Assembly: GCF_020734105.1 (NCBI RefSeq)
Contig: NZ_JAJAFR010000002.1
Coordinates: 434,001-498,000, forward strand
Length of the DNA: 64,000 nt
From: Alkalihalobacillus deserti
GTDB taxonomy: Bacteria > Bacillota > Bacilli > Bacillales > Bacillaceae_D
Direction: 5' to 3'
Shown here: piece by piece, positions 55,477 to 64,000 of the stretch
Layout: each line of letters begins with the position of its first letter
How positions within the stretch are numbered: position 1 is the stretch's first letter
Position numbers and translations under genes: made by a program
Notes under the pieces: generated by a model
The model's input: the letters and a program-made list of their open reading frames with translations, nothing else
Told to the model about the DNA's origin: nothing
Database searches by the model: none

Positions 55477-56663
55477 TGGCCGAAAATATCGTTCTCATTC
55501 AACCTGTACGGACCCCGATTGGGACCTTTCTTGGTTCATTAAAGGATATGTCGGCCGTTGAACTTGGTTCAATTGTGCTAAAGGAAACAATTACTCGCGC
55601 CAATCTTCCCGTTGAGGAGATTGATGAAGTCATTATGGGCAATGTCCTACAGGCAGGCCTCGGCCAAAACCCTGCTAGACTGGCTGCGATCAAGGCTGGT
55701 ATTCCTAAATCGGTGCCAGCAATGACGATTAACAAGGTATGTGGTTCTGGTTTAAAAGCAATTCACCTAGCCGCACAGGCGATTTTAGCAGGAGAAGCGG
55801 AAGTGGTCTTAGCCGGTGGAATGGAGAGCATGAGTCAGGCACCGTATTTGAGTATGACAGCAAGACAAGGAATGCGGATGGGGGATCACAAGCTTGTTGA
55901 TAGCCTGGTTCATGACGGATTGACTTGTGGAATTCATGACATTCATATGGGTACAACAGCTGAAAATATAGTGGAAAAATATGAATTATCTCGTGAAGAA
56001 TTAGATGCTTTTGCTGTTGAAAGCCATCAAAAAGCAGGAGAAGCTCAAGCACAAGGACGTTTTCAAGAAGAGATTGTGCCTGTTGCCATACCGCAACGAA
56101 AAGGTGAACCGCTCATAATAGCAGAAGATGAGCATATTCGTGCTAATACAACGGTCGAAGGACTTGCTAAGCTCCGTCCAGCTTTTAAGCGTAATGCTGG
56201 AAGCGTAACGGCTGGCAATGCTTCTGGGCTAAATGATGGTGCTGCGGCAATGATCGTCATGAGTGAGACGAAAGCGAATTCTCTTGGAATCAAACCATTT
56301 GCTCGTATTCGCAGCAATGCAAGTAGCGGCGTCGACCCAAGCATCATGGGAATTGGCCCTGTTCCAGCTACAAAACGAGCGTTAGAGAAAGCAGGTATCT
56401 TAATAGAAGATATTGATTTAATTGAAGCGAATGAAGCCTTTGCTGCTCAAGCACTTGCCGTGCAAAAAGACTTAGGTTTAGATAAGCAGAAACTAAATGT
56501 TAACGGTGGCGCCATCGCCCTTGGACATCCAATCGGAGCCAGCGGGGCGCGTGTGCTCGTAACACTGTTGCATGAAATGCAGCGGGGCAATAGCCAGTTA
56601 GGACTGGCGACACTTTGTATTGGCGGTGGGCAAGGTGTGGCAACGATTGTCGAAAAAGTATAA
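55476..56663 (+). CDS. Acetyl-CoA C-acetyltransferase (thiolase)
   Basis: Cleaves acetoacetyl-CoA with CoA to two acetyl-CoA, completing acetoacetate use started by ScoAB. The acyl-accepting Cys is Cys89 ([11 protein letters not shown]). The second set of active-site residues is His in [10 protein letters not shown] near residue 350 and Cys in LCIGGGQG near residue 380. At 395 residues it is complete. The TAATG overlap with scoB indicates coupled translation. Confidence 0.95.
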   Translation: MAENIVLIQPVRTPIGTFLGSLKDMSAVELGSIVLKETITRANLPVEEIDEVIMGNVLQAGLGQNPARLAAIKAGIPKSVPAMTINKVCGSGLKAIHLAAQAILAGEAEVVLAGGMESMSQAPYLSMTARQGMRMGDHKLVDSLVHDGLTCGIHDIHMGTTAENIVEKYELSREELDAFAVESHQKAGEAQAQGRFQEEIVPVAIPQRKGEPLIIAEDEHIRANTTVEGLAKLRPAFKRNAGSVTAGNASGLNDGAAAMIVMSETKANSLGIKPFARIRSNASSGVDPSIMGIGPVPATKRALEKAGILIEDIDLIEANEAFAAQALAVQKDLGLDKQKLNVNGGAIALGHPIGASGARVLVTLLHEMQRGNSQLGLATLCIGGGQGVATIVEKV

Positions 56664-56762
56664 GCTGAGCAGTCAGGGATAAACTGTCCTCAAAATGAGG
56701 AAGTTAATATGTTAAGAGAAGACATAATATATGACTTGAAAATAATAAAAGGTAGGATTATT

Positions 56763-56828
56763 ATGGAAAAATTAATTATCACGGTGGCTACAACAGGAAA
56801 AAATAAAGGGATATTAAAAATGACATAG
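56763..56828 (+). other. Possible N-terminal fragment of a BKACE-type (DUF849) gene
   Basis: A 21-codon frame after AAAAGGTAGGATT begins MEKLIITVATTG, similar to the conserved start of 3-keto-5-aminohexanoate cleavage enzymes, then diverges and stops. It may be the stub of a deleted gene. The match is only about 12 residues, so it is weak. Confidence 0.25.
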
Positions 56829-56830
56829 AA

Positions 56831-56854
56831 TGTAATTGTAATTGTAATTGTAAC
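56831..56854. repeat. TGTAAT hexamer tandem repeat
   Basis: Three TGTAAT units and a final TGTAAC, immediately after the short BKACE-like frame. Slippage in such a run might mark the edge of a deletion. Confidence 0.6.
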
Positions 56855-57015
56855 TGGTATGTAAATAAAAGATTAGCTAAATCAACATTAATGGTCATAG
56901 CAACCACGTTTTGTCATATATTAAGTGGTAGAATATCTATCGAGAAAGATTATTATTTCAATAAATTCCCTTTTTTTTCTATCGATCACACCACTCTTCT
57001 TCTCATTCATTAAAT

Positions 57016-57048
57016 AATAATGATTCTCACAGCCTGCCAATCATTATT
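57016..57048. promoter_or_regulatory. 10-bp inverted repeat, possible operator
   Basis: AATAATGATT and AATCATTATT are perfect arms separated by 13 bp, upstream of the livF remnant. The TAATGATT half resembles half of a Fur box, but the spacing does not fit. Function unknown. Confidence 0.35.
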
Positions 57049-57148
57049 CTTATTCTCTCGCTTAGTCAAAAGAAGAACAAAAGGTTTATCAGTCTACTAA
57101 ATGAATAATTCTTCCTTTTTATAGTTAGGTGTTTGTCTTTTTCGTTAA

Positions 57149-57586
57149 GTGCAAAAAGAAAGAGTCTATCACTATTTTCCGAAATTAAAGGCATTAAGAA
57201 GTAGAACGGCAGGACTTTTATCAGGTGGGGAACAGCAAATGCTAGCAATCGGCCGAGGCATTATGGCGAAACCAAAGCTACTATTACTTGATGAGCCTTC
57301 TTTAGGTATTGCTCCACTACTTGTAAAAGAAATTTTTCAAAATGTTAAAGAGATTAATAAAGAGGAAGGAACTTCTATCCTAGTGGTAGAGCAGAATGCT
57401 AATGTAGCACTTTCGATTGCAGATTTTGGCTATATTATGGAAAATGGTCGCATAGTAATGGAGGGGCCTGTAGAATCACTTTTATCCAATGAGAATGTAA
57501 GAGAATTCTATCTAGGAATGAGTAATAAGGGAGAAAAGAATTATCGAAATATTAAATCGTATAAACGCAAAAAACGCTGGATGTAA
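57149..57586 (+). pseudogene. LivF-type ABC ATPase, 5'-truncated
   Basis: The frame begins at KERVYHYFPKLKALRSRTAG, continues with the signature LLSGGEQQMLAIGRGIMAKP, Walker B LLLLDEPSLGIAP and VVEQNANVALSIADFGYIME, and ends with the basic tail RNIKSYKRKKRWM. The N-terminal about 95 residues, including Walker A, are missing and no start or ribosome site is present, so this is a remnant of a branched-chain amino-acid-type ATPase gene. Such liv genes often neighbour acyl-CoA ligase and dehydrogenase genes, as here. Confidence 0.8.
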
Positions 57587-57589
57587 GTA

Positions 57590-57607
57590 AGTTTATTTAA
57601 ATAAACT
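57590..57607 (+). repeat. 18-bp perfect palindrome after the livF remnant
   Basis: AGTTTATTTAAATAAACT reads the same on both strands and starts 3 bp after the livF remnant stop. It could be a weak terminator or an operator for the acyl-CoA dehydrogenase operon. Confidence 0.5.
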
Positions 57608-57640
57608 ACTAATCTTTGTATAAATACTTATCCCTAGCTT

Positions 57641-57656
57641 CTGAACAACCGCTCAG
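57641..57656. promoter_or_regulatory. Imperfect palindrome upstream of the yngJ-type operon
   Basis: CTGAACAACCGCTCAG has CTGA/TCAG ends and a partly symmetric centre, resembling a TetR-family (FadR-like) operator. It is 58 bp before the acyl-CoA dehydrogenase start. Weak evidence. Confidence 0.25.
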
Positions 57657-57713
57657 TTTAGTTAGGAATAACAGTGATTACTATTATAACAATTTGTTTA
57701 AGGGGCTGTTTTT

Positions 57714-58886
57714 ATGAATTTTGAACTAACGAAGGAACAAACGATGATCAGAGAAATGGTAAGGGACTTTGCTCAAAATGAAGTAGCACCAAATGCAGAA
57801 CATGTAGATAAAACAGCTGAATTTCCGATTGAAACATTTAAAAAGATGGGGCAATTAGGTCTTTTAGGAATTCCTTTTTCTGAGGAGTATGGTGGTTCAG
57901 GTGGTGACACAATCTCTTATGCATTAGCAGTTGAAGAAATTGGGAGAGCATGTGGAAGCACAGGTTTAAGTTATGCAGCTGCAGTCTCTTTAGGAGCAAG
58001 CCCACTCTATTACTTTGGTTCAGAGGAACAGAAGCAAAAATATCTAGTTCCACTAGCATCTGGTGAGGCTTTAGGTTCGTTTGGTTTAACAGAACCAAAT
58101 GCCGGATCCGATGCTGGTGGAACGCAAACGAAAGCCTTTCTAGATGGTGATGAATATGTAATCAACGGGGAAAAATGTTGGATTACCAATGCGGGCTTTG
58201 CTAAGACTGTAATTGTAACCGCCGTCACTGGGAAGGATGAAAAAGGAAAAAATATCATTTCCGCATTAATCGTTCCAACTGGAACACCTGGATTTACGAT
58301 TACAAGTAATTATGACAAAATGGGCGTTCGTGGTTCTAATACATCGGAACTTGTTTTAGAAAATGTTCGAGTACCGAGGGAAAATCTATTAGGCGATCCT
58401 CAAAAGGGATTTAAGCAATTTTTATATACACTAGACGGAGGTAGAATTTCTATTGCAGCATTAGCAGTAGGTATCGCTCAGGGAGCTTTTGATGCAGCAC
58501 TTAAGTACTCAAAGGAGCGTAAGCAATTTGGTCAGCCTATCTCAAATTTTCAGGCAATCCAATTTAAGTTAGCAGATATGGCGATGGAAATCGAGTTAGC
58601 TCGTAATATGGTATTGAAAGCAGCATGGTTAAAAGACCAAGGTAAGAATTTCACGAAAGAAGGTGCGTACGCAAAACTTTTTGCATCTGAAATGGCTACG
58701 CGAGTTTGTAACCAATCGATTCAAATTCATGGTGGATATGGCTATATGAAAGAATATGGTGTTGAACGAATGTTACGTGATGCGAAGCTAATGGAAATTG
58801 GTGAAGGGACGTCTGAAATCCAAAGATTAGTTATTGCCCGTCAGCTAGGATGTGTAGAAAGAAACAAAGTAAAGGTCAAGGGTTAA
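57714..58886 (+). CDS. yngJ: Acyl-CoA dehydrogenase, YngJ-type
   Basis: FAD enzyme that introduces a double bond into a short or branched acyl-CoA; from its operon the likely substrate is isovaleryl-CoA. 390 residues, all three ACAD domains present (QLGLLGIPFSEEYGGSGGD; LGSFGLTEPNAGSDAGG; QIHGGYGYMKEYGVERMLRD). The catalytic Glu is at the short/medium-chain position (MEIGEGTSEIQ); classical isovaleryl-CoA dehydrogenases carry it elsewhere, so substrate range may be broader. AAGGGGCTG before the ATG. First gene of the cluster. Confidence 0.92.
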   Translation: MNFELTKEQTMIREMVRDFAQNEVAPNAEHVDKTAEFPIETFKKMGQLGLLGIPFSEEYGGSGGDTISYALAVEEIGRACGSTGLSYAAAVSLGASPLYYFGSEEQKQKYLVPLASGEALGSFGLTEPNAGSDAGGTQTKAFLDGDEYVINGEKCWITNAGFAKTVIVTAVTGKDEKGKNIISALIVPTGTPGFTITSNYDKMGVRGSNTSELVLENVRVPRENLLGDPQKGFKQFLYTLDGGRISIAALAVGIAQGAFDAALKYSKERKQFGQPISNFQAIQFKLADMAMEIELARNMVLKAAWLKDQGKNFTKEGAYAKLFASEMATRVCNQSIQIHGGYGYMKEYGVERMLRDAKLMEIGEGTSEIQRLVIARQLGCVERNKVKVKG

Positions 58887-58932
58887 ACTCATTTAGTTGC
58901 TTTTAAATACTTCTATAAAGGAGGAATCTTGA

Positions 58933-60588
58933 TTGGCTGAAATGTTAAATATTACAGTTGGTAACTTATTGGAGCAGGTAGCTAAGCAACAACCTGACCA
59001 TGAGGCAGTCGTTTATCCAGATCGAGGGTTACGTTATACGTACCAACAATTTGATGATCTTTGTAAAACCGTTGCGAAAGGATTTATGAGACTTGGCATT
59101 GACCGTGGTGAACATGTAGCGATATGGTCAACAAATCGTCCGGAATGGTTAACAACTCAATTTGCGACTGGGAAAATGGGAGCGGTATTAGTAACGGTAA
59201 ATACAAATTACCGAACATCTGAATTAGAGTATTTGTTAAAACAGTCAGATGCTACAACTTTAATTTTAATGGATTCATTCCGTGATGCATCTTATATTGA
59301 TATGCTTTACGAGGTTGTACCGGAATTAAAGTCCTGCGAGCCAGGACAATTGCAATCTAAGAAGCTTCCATACTTGAAAAATATTATTTTTCTTGGGGAA
59401 GAAAGACATCCGGGAATGTTCATTTGGTCAGATCTTTTAAAAATGGCTGAATCTTTAAATGATGAAGAGCTTCAAGTGCGAATGAACAGTCTAGAACCAG
59501 ATGATGTCATTAATATGCAATATACTTCAGGTACAACAGGTTTCCCAAAAGGTGTTATGCTTACGCATAAAAACTTGACGAATAACGGTGTCAATATTGC
59601 AGAGTGTATGAACTTAACCTCAGTAGACCGCTTGTGTATTCCAGTGCCGTTCTTCCATTGTTTTGGATGTGTTCTAGGTACGATGGCATGCGTAACAGTT
59701 GGTGCAACGATTGTTCCTGTACAAGAATTTGATTCACAAGAAGTTCTAAAAGCAGTTCAAAATGAGAAATGTACTGCGTTACATGGTGTACCAACGATGT
59801 TTATTGCAGAACTGAATGATCCGGAGTTTGATCAGTATGACTTATCCTCTTTAAGAACAGGAATCATGGCGGGTTCGAATTGCCCGATTGAGGTGATGAA
59901 AGCAGTTGTTCAACGTATGGGAGCTAGTGAGATTACAATAGCATATGGACAAACCGAATCATCCCCAGTTATTACACAAACTAGAGTGGATGATCCACTT
60001 GAAATAAGAGTTGAAACCGTAGGACGTGCATTACCAAATGTAGAAGCTAAAATTGTTGAACCAGGAACAAATGATGAAGTCCCAAGAGGCACTCAAGGTG
60101 AATTATGTACAAGAGGCTATCATGTTATGAAAGGATACTATAAAAATCCAGAAGCCACTGCTTCCATTTTAACACAAGATGGTTGGCTACATACAGGTGA
60201 CCTTGCTGTTATGGATGAAAACGGATATTGCAGAATTACAGGTCGTTTAAAAGATATGATTATTCGTGGTGGGGAAAATGTTTATCCGAGAGAAATTGAG
60301 GAGTTCTTGTATCAACATCCTAAAGTGCTAGATGTTCAGGTTGTGGGAGTGCCAGATGAGAAGTATGGTGAAGAAATTTCAGCTTGGATCATATTAAAAG
60401 AAGGAGAAACGGCAACTGCTAAAGAAATCTACAATTATTGCAACGGAAAAATTTCCCGATTTAAAATTCCGCGCTATATTGAGTTCGTCCATGCGTATCC
60501 GATGACTGCCTCGGGAAAAATCCAGAAATTCAAGTTAAAAGAAGTAGCTATTCAGCAATTTGACTTGTCAAAAACATCTCAGTCTTAA
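58933..60588 (+). CDS. yngI: Acyl-CoA synthetase (AMP-forming), YngI-type
   Basis: Activates a fatty or branched-chain acid to its CoA ester. ANL-family motifs: P-loop [18 protein letters not shown] near residue 195, [52 protein letters not shown] and the C-terminal Lys in [12 protein letters not shown]. At 551 residues it resembles YngI. It starts with TTG after AAAGGAGGAATC, 46 bp after yngJ. Confidence 0.9.
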   Translation: MAEMLNITVGNLLEQVAKQQPDHEAVVYPDRGLRYTYQQFDDLCKTVAKGFMRLGIDRGEHVAIWSTNRPEWLTTQFATGKMGAVLVTVNTNYRTSELEYLLKQSDATTLILMDSFRDASYIDMLYEVVPELKSCEPGQLQSKKLPYLKNIIFLGEERHPGMFIWSDLLKMAESLNDEELQVRMNSLEPDDVINMQYTSGTTGFPKGVMLTHKNLTNNGVNIAECMNLTSVDRLCIPVPFFHCFGCVLGTMACVTVGATIVPVQEFDSQEVLKAVQNEKCTALHGVPTMFIAELNDPEFDQYDLSSLRTGIMAGSNCPIEVMKAVVQRMGASEITIAYGQTESSPVITQTRVDDPLEIRVETVGRALPNVEAKIVEPGTNDEVPRGTQGELCTRGYHVMKGYYKNPEATASILTQDGWLHTGDLAVMDENGYCRITGRLKDMIIRGGENVYPREIEEFLYQHPKVLDVQVVGVPDEKYGEEISAWIILKEGETATAKEIYNYCNGKISRFKIPRYIEFVHAYPMTASGKIQKFKLKEVAIQQFDLSKTSQS

Positions 60589-60620
60589 AGTGAATGTAGG
60601 CGCAATCAAAGTTAAAAAAA

Positions 60621-60650
60621 CCAAGGGTTTCCTAAACCCTTGGAACTTAT
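60621..60650 (+). terminator. Hairpin between yngI and yngH, possible attenuator
   Basis: Perfect 10-bp stem CCAAGGGTTT / AAACCCTTGG with a 3-nt loop. The T tract is poor, so it may lower, not stop, transcription into the carboxylase genes. Confidence 0.6.
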
Positions 60651-60724
60651 TTCTAGCAACTTTCTATATAACATCTTTCATTCTTAGTCTTAGAAATAAA
60701 TAAAAATTTAAAGAGGTGAGGTTG

Positions 60725-62077
60725 TTGTTTAAAAAAGTTCTAATTGCTAACCGGGGTGAAATTGCCGCTCGTATCATTCGTACATGTGAAAAAATGGGTA
60801 TTTCAACTGTTGCTATTTATTCAGAAGCTGATGCTGAATCGCAACATGTAAAAATGGCAAGTGAATCGTACTTAGTTGGAAAGCCTCGTGTAAATGAGAG
60901 TTATCTAAACATTGATAAAATCTTAAAAGTTGCTCAAGAAACGGGAGTAGATGCTATTCATCCAGGTTATGGATTATTATCAGAAAACACAACTTTTGCA
61001 ACTCGGTGTGAAGAAGTTGGAATCACGTTTATCGGGCCTAAACCTGAGGTGATAGCTCGAATGGGAAGTAAGATTGAATCTAGGAAAGCAATGGCGGAAG
61101 CGGGCGTACCGATTGTTCCAGGGATTTCCAGGTCGCTAACTGATGTGGAAGAAGCAGTTGAAGTGACTAAAGAGATAAAATTTCCTGTTATGTTAAAGGC
61201 TTCAGCTGGTGGTGGTGGAATAGGGATGCAAATTGTGAACGACGAAGAGGAACTACGGAAAGCCTACGAAGGCAATCAAAGACGGGCTACCGATTTCTTT
61301 GGTGATGGAGCTATGTATATAGAGAAGTACGTAGAAAATCCTCGGCATATTGAAATTCAACTATTAGCTGACAATTATGGTAATACCATTTATTTATGGG
61401 AGCGAGATTGCTCTGTTCAACGACGTCATCAAAAAGTGGTCGAAGAAGCACCTTCTTCATTTTTAGATGAAGAGACTCGGACCAAAATGGGTGAAGCAGC
61501 AGTAAAAGCTGCTAAGTCATTAGAGTATTCTAATGCAGGTACAATTGAATTTCTTGTTGATGAACAAAAGAATTTTTATTTTCTAGAAATGAACACTAGA
61601 TTACAAGTAGAACATCCGGTAACAGAAGAAATTACAGGAATTGATTTGGTGGAAGAACAACTTAAGATTGCTGCTGGAGAAAGCTTGCAACTCACTCAAA
61701 AAGAGGTAAAACGAGAAGGTCATGCAATTGAAGTACGTATCTACGCAGAAGATCCAAAAACATTCTTTCCATCACCTGGAAAAATTACAGCTTTTCAATT
61801 ATCAGAGAAGCCTTTTGTTAGGAATGAATGTGCAGTGAGCGGTGGCTCAGTTGTTACACCATACTATGATCCAATGATTTCAAAATTAATTGTTACCGGG
61901 CAAGACCGTGAAGAAGCAATTGAATATATGTTATTGGCATTAAATGAATATAAAATTGAAGGAATTAAAACGAATATTCCTATGCTAAAAGAAGTAATCG
62001 GTCATGAAGTATTTAAAAAAGGAGAAGCAACTACAAGTTTCGTAGCCAATTACTTACAAAAGAAATCAGTGAAATAA
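60725..62077 (+). CDS. yngH: Biotin carboxylase subunit, YngH-type
   Basis: The ATP-dependent biotin carboxylase component of an acyl-CoA carboxylase, most likely methylcrotonyl-CoA carboxylase given its operon. Domains: N-terminal biotin-carboxylase fold (KKVLIANRGEIAARIIRTCE), ATP-grasp Gly loop (MLKASAGGGGIGMQIV), catalytic region (EMNTRLQVEHPVTEEITGID) and C-terminal domain. 450 residues. The frame opens with GTG (60716) inside AAGAGGTGAGG; the TTG at 60725 is best spaced. Confidence 0.92.
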   Translation: MFKKVLIANRGEIAARIIRTCEKMGISTVAIYSEADAESQHVKMASESYLVGKPRVNESYLNIDKILKVAQETGVDAIHPGYGLLSENTTFATRCEEVGITFIGPKPEVIARMGSKIESRKAMAEAGVPIVPGISRSLTDVEEAVEVTKEIKFPVMLKASAGGGGIGMQIVNDEEELRKAYEGNQRRATDFFGDGAMYIEKYVENPRHIEIQLLADNYGNTIYLWERDCSVQRRHQKVVEEAPSSFLDEETRTKMGEAAVKAAKSLEYSNAGTIEFLVDEQKNFYFLEMNTRLQVEHPVTEEITGIDLVEEQLKIAAGESLQLTQKEVKREGHAIEVRIYAEDPKTFFPSPGKITAFQLSEKPFVRNECAVSGGSVVTPYYDPMISKLIVTGQDREEAIEYMLLALNEYKIEGIKTNIPMLKEVIGHEVFKKGEATTSFVANYLQKKSVK

Positions 62078-62105
62078 CTATAAAGAATAGAGGAGGAGTT
62101 TTAAA

Positions 62106-62318
62106 ATGGGTCAAGTTATTACAAATATGGCAGGTAATTTATGGAAAGTGCTCGTAAAAGAAGGAGATCGAGTGGAGGAAGGTCAAGAAGTGGTCATCTT
62201 AGAATCAATGAAAATGGAGATTCCGATAGTAGCTGAAACAAGCGGAACGGTGACGGAATTAAAGAAACAAGAAGGTGACTTTGTAGATGAAGGGGAAGTG
62301 CTCCTTGAATTAGAATAG
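62106..62318 (+). CDS. yngHB: Biotin carboxyl carrier protein, YngHB-type
   Basis: A 70-residue biotinyl domain protein. The biotinylated Lys is in VILESMKMEIPIV (position about 37). The conserved Gly-rich turns (VKEGDRVEEGQEVV, EGDFVDEGEVLLELE) define the fold. It follows the carboxylase by 28 bp with AGAGGAGGAG. It carries carboxyl-biotin to the carboxyltransferase subunit, expected downstream (YngE in B. subtilis) beyond the window. Confidence 0.95.
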   Translation: MGQVITNMAGNLWKVLVKEGDRVEEGQEVVILESMKMEIPIVAETSGTVTELKKQEGDFVDEGEVLLELE

Positions 62319-62368
62319 AGAACGCCTCTATACGGTGATAGATTCTAAAAAGGCAGGAGGGATGTCAG

Positions 62369-63280
62369 ATGAATTTTCCGATTCAAGCAACCATAAAGGA
62401 AGTGGGTCCACGTGATGGTCTCCAAAATGAGCAATGTTTTATCTCGACAGAAGATAAAATTAGTTGGATCAATCAATTATCGAAAACTGGACTAAATTAT
62501 ATTGAAATTAGTTCCTTTGTAAATCCTAAATGGATTCCAGTGTTATCAGATGCTTTAGAAGTGGCAAACGGAATAAATCGTAATGACGGTGTGACCTACT
62601 CTGCATTAGTACCTAACCAAAAAGGGTTAGTGCGAGCGCTCGAAGCGAAGGTTGATGAAGTATCAGTCTTCATGTCTGCAAGTGAAACACACAACAAAAA
62701 GAATATTAATAAGACCATTGAAGAAACGCTTCCTGTTTTAAGGAATGTGATTGAAGAAGCAATAAAGTCTGGAAAAACAACGAGAGGATATATTTCAACT
62801 GTGTTTGGTTGTCCGTATGAAAAGGTTGTTGATGTTAAGAATGTTGTGAGAATAGCAGAAACCCTTTTTGAAATGGGTATTGATGAATTATCACTCGGAG
62901 ATACGATTGGAGTGGCCAACCCCATTCAAGTTCAAGCTGTTTTAACAGTATTGCTCAAGAGGTTTCCAGCCAATAAATTAGCGATGCACTTTCATGATAC
63001 GAGAGGAACAGCATTGGCTAATGTAGTGGCGTCACTTGATATGGGGATATCGACTTTTGATAGCTCAATCGGTGGGTTAGGAGGATGCCCATATGCGCCA
63101 GGGGCATCAGGGAATCTAGCAACAGATGATTTACTGTATATGCTTGATGGTATGGGCATTCAAACAGGAGTTAATCAGGATAGGATCCTCTTAGCTGCCA
63201 AGTTTATTGAAGAAAAGATTGGGCGACCTCTTACTAGTCATAACTTGCAAACCTTAGCAGCAAAAAGCTGCTCAACATAG
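62369..63280 (+). CDS. yngG: Hydroxymethylglutaryl-CoA lyase, YngG-type
   Basis: Cleaves HMG-CoA to acetoacetate and acetyl-CoA, the last step of leucine breakdown. 303 residues with the TIM-barrel active-site motif EVGPRDGLQNEQ near the start, LGDTIGVANP, the metal-site HFHDTRGTALAN, and the signature loop GGLGGCPYAPGASGN with the catalytic Cys. GGCAGGAGGGATG before the ATG. Its acetoacetate product is the substrate of ScoAB, encoded 7 kb upstream. Confidence 0.95.
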   Translation: MNFPIQATIKEVGPRDGLQNEQCFISTEDKISWINQLSKTGLNYIEISSFVNPKWIPVLSDALEVANGINRNDGVTYSALVPNQKGLVRALEAKVDEVSVFMSASETHNKKNINKTIEETLPVLRNVIEEAIKSGKTTRGYISTVFGCPYEKVVDVKNVVRIAETLFEMGIDELSLGDTIGVANPIQVQAVLTVLLKRFPANKLAMHFHDTRGTALANVVASLDMGISTFDSSIGGLGGCPYAPGASGNLATDDLLYMLDGMGIQTGVNQDRILLAAKFIEEKIGRPLTSHNLQTLAAKSCST

Positions 63281-63316
63281 TATTCTCTTAAATTCCTTTG
63301 TGAGGAGGTTGGTTAC

Positions 63317-64000
63317 TTGACCAATCAAGTTCTTTATTCAAAAAGTGAGGAAGGAATTGCTACAGTGACGTTAAATCGTCCAGAAGCAGCTAATGCGTTA
63401 TCCTTACAAATGCTGTATGAATTACATGAAGTCCTTCACGAAATAAAGTTTGATCCGTCTGTGCGATGTGTCATCATTACTGCTGCAGGAGAGAAGGTCT
63501 TTTGTGCGGGAGCAGATCTAAAGGAACGAAGCGAGATGGATCTTGATCAAGTACGTAAGACGGTCTCTTTAATTCGCTCGAATATCAATGATGTAGAATC
63601 CTTACCTCAGCCTGTAATTTGCGCTTTAAATGGAAGTGCTTTAGGAGGTGGCCTTGAGCTTGCATTAGCTTGTGACATTCGCGTTGCAGCGGAAAGAAGT
63701 AAGTTAGGTCTAACAGAAACATCACTTGCCATCATTCCAGGAGCAGGTGGAACACAACGTTTGCCTAGATTAATTGGCAAAGGTAGAGCGAAAGAAATGA
63801 TTTTTACGGCTAAGCGTATTGATGCATATGAAGCTGAAAAGATTGGTTTAGTAGAATATGCTGTTCCAACAGAAGAAGTGATCGAAAAGTCGAATGAAAT
63901 AGCTAAGCTGATTTCCAAGAATGGCCCAGTTGCGTTAAGGCAATCAAAAATCGCCATTGATAAGGGAATAGAAGTTGATTTAAATACGGGTCTAGCGATT
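63317..64000 (+). CDS. yngF: Enoyl-CoA hydratase, YngF-type (methylglutaconyl-CoA hydratase), 3' end beyond window
   Basis: Starts with TTG after TGAGGAGGTTGG and remains open to the last base (228 codons seen of about 260). Crotonase-fold motifs: VTLNRPEAANALSLQM, CAGADLKERSEMD, the oxyanion-hole segment CALNGSALGGGLELALACDI and TETSLAIIPGAGGTQRLPRL with a catalytic Glu. In this operon it most likely hydrates 3-methylglutaconyl-CoA to HMG-CoA. The order yngJ-yngI-yngH-yngHB-yngG-yngF swaps H and HB relative to B. subtilis. Confidence 0.93.
   Translation, partial: MTNQVLYSKSEEGIATVTLNRPEAANALSLQMLYELHEVLHEIKFDPSVRCVIITAAGEKVFCAGADLKERSEMDLDQVRKTVSLIRSNINDVESLPQPVICALNGSALGGGLELALACDIRVAAERSKLGLTETSLAIIPGAGGTQRLPRLIGKGRAKEMIFTAKRIDAYEAEKIGLVEYAVPTEEVIEKSNEIAKLISKNGPVALRQSKIAIDKGIEVDLNTGLAI

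Overview
The window comes from a low-GC, endospore-forming member of the Bacillaceae, probably of the alkaliphilic Bacillus type. It carries spoVS, cotE, spoVK, sda, sirA, a YjcZ-type peptide and gerA-type germination genes. Gene order follows the Bacillus subtilis backbone: ymdB-spoVS-miaB-ymcA-cotE-mutS-mutL-miaA-hfq-spoVK-hflX-ynbB-glnA, then lexA-yneA-yneB-ynzC-tkt-sirA-yneF-ccdC-yneK. No rRNA, tRNA or CRISPR array was seen. Most start codons were reset from the longest frame by Shine-Dalgarno position. Protein names rest on family motifs read by eye, without database searches.

Layout. 1-21.2 kb is a compact, almost all plus-strand housekeeping and sporulation block. It holds a 2-oxoacid:ferredoxin oxidoreductase pair, tRNA modification (miaB, miaA), mismatch repair (mutSL), Hfq and glutamine synthetase. 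glnA has a perfect GlnR/TnrA operator but no adjacent glnR. 21.2-24.4 kb is a loose accessory stretch with phage-like fragments, an Sda-type sporulation checkpoint protein, an orphan SPP1-type holin and a structured repeat. 24.4-28.5 kb is the SOS island (lexA, a yneA-position membrane protein lacking LysM, yneB) plus transketolase. 28.7-37.5 kb holds sirA, yneF, mnmH, a BmrCD-like ABC pair, ccdC, yneK and alanine dehydrogenase. 37.5-48.5 kb is a run of small, mostly uncharacterised genes with methionine gamma-lyase, an alpha/beta hydrolase, a DEDDh exonuclease and several broken genes.

48.5-53 kb is a decay zone. It contains remnants of IS21, IS200 and DDE transposases, a broken gerA-type operon (gerAA pseudogene, intact gerAB, gerAC cut after about 19 codons by an IS3 remnant) and the 3' half of a 3-hydroxybutyrate dehydrogenase gene. 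53-56.7 kb is a ketone-body locus: a divergent LysR regulator that seems to start with ATT, scoA-scoB and a thiolase, with two tandem cre-like boxes. From 57.1 kb a truncated livF is followed by a yngJ-I-H-HB-G-F-type cluster for branched-chain acyl-CoA (leucine) breakdown, running off the window edge. That pathway ends in acetoacetate plus acetyl-CoA, and the adjacent ScoAB and thiolase would turn the acetoacetate into acetyl-CoA.

The most unusual signal is a dispersed, strongly structured repeat found at about 11.84-12.05 kb, 23.56-23.68 kb (opposite strand) and, truncated, 42.16-42.22 kb. Its nested stems are kept by compensatory base changes between copies, which suggests a folded RNA or a structured mobile DNA element.
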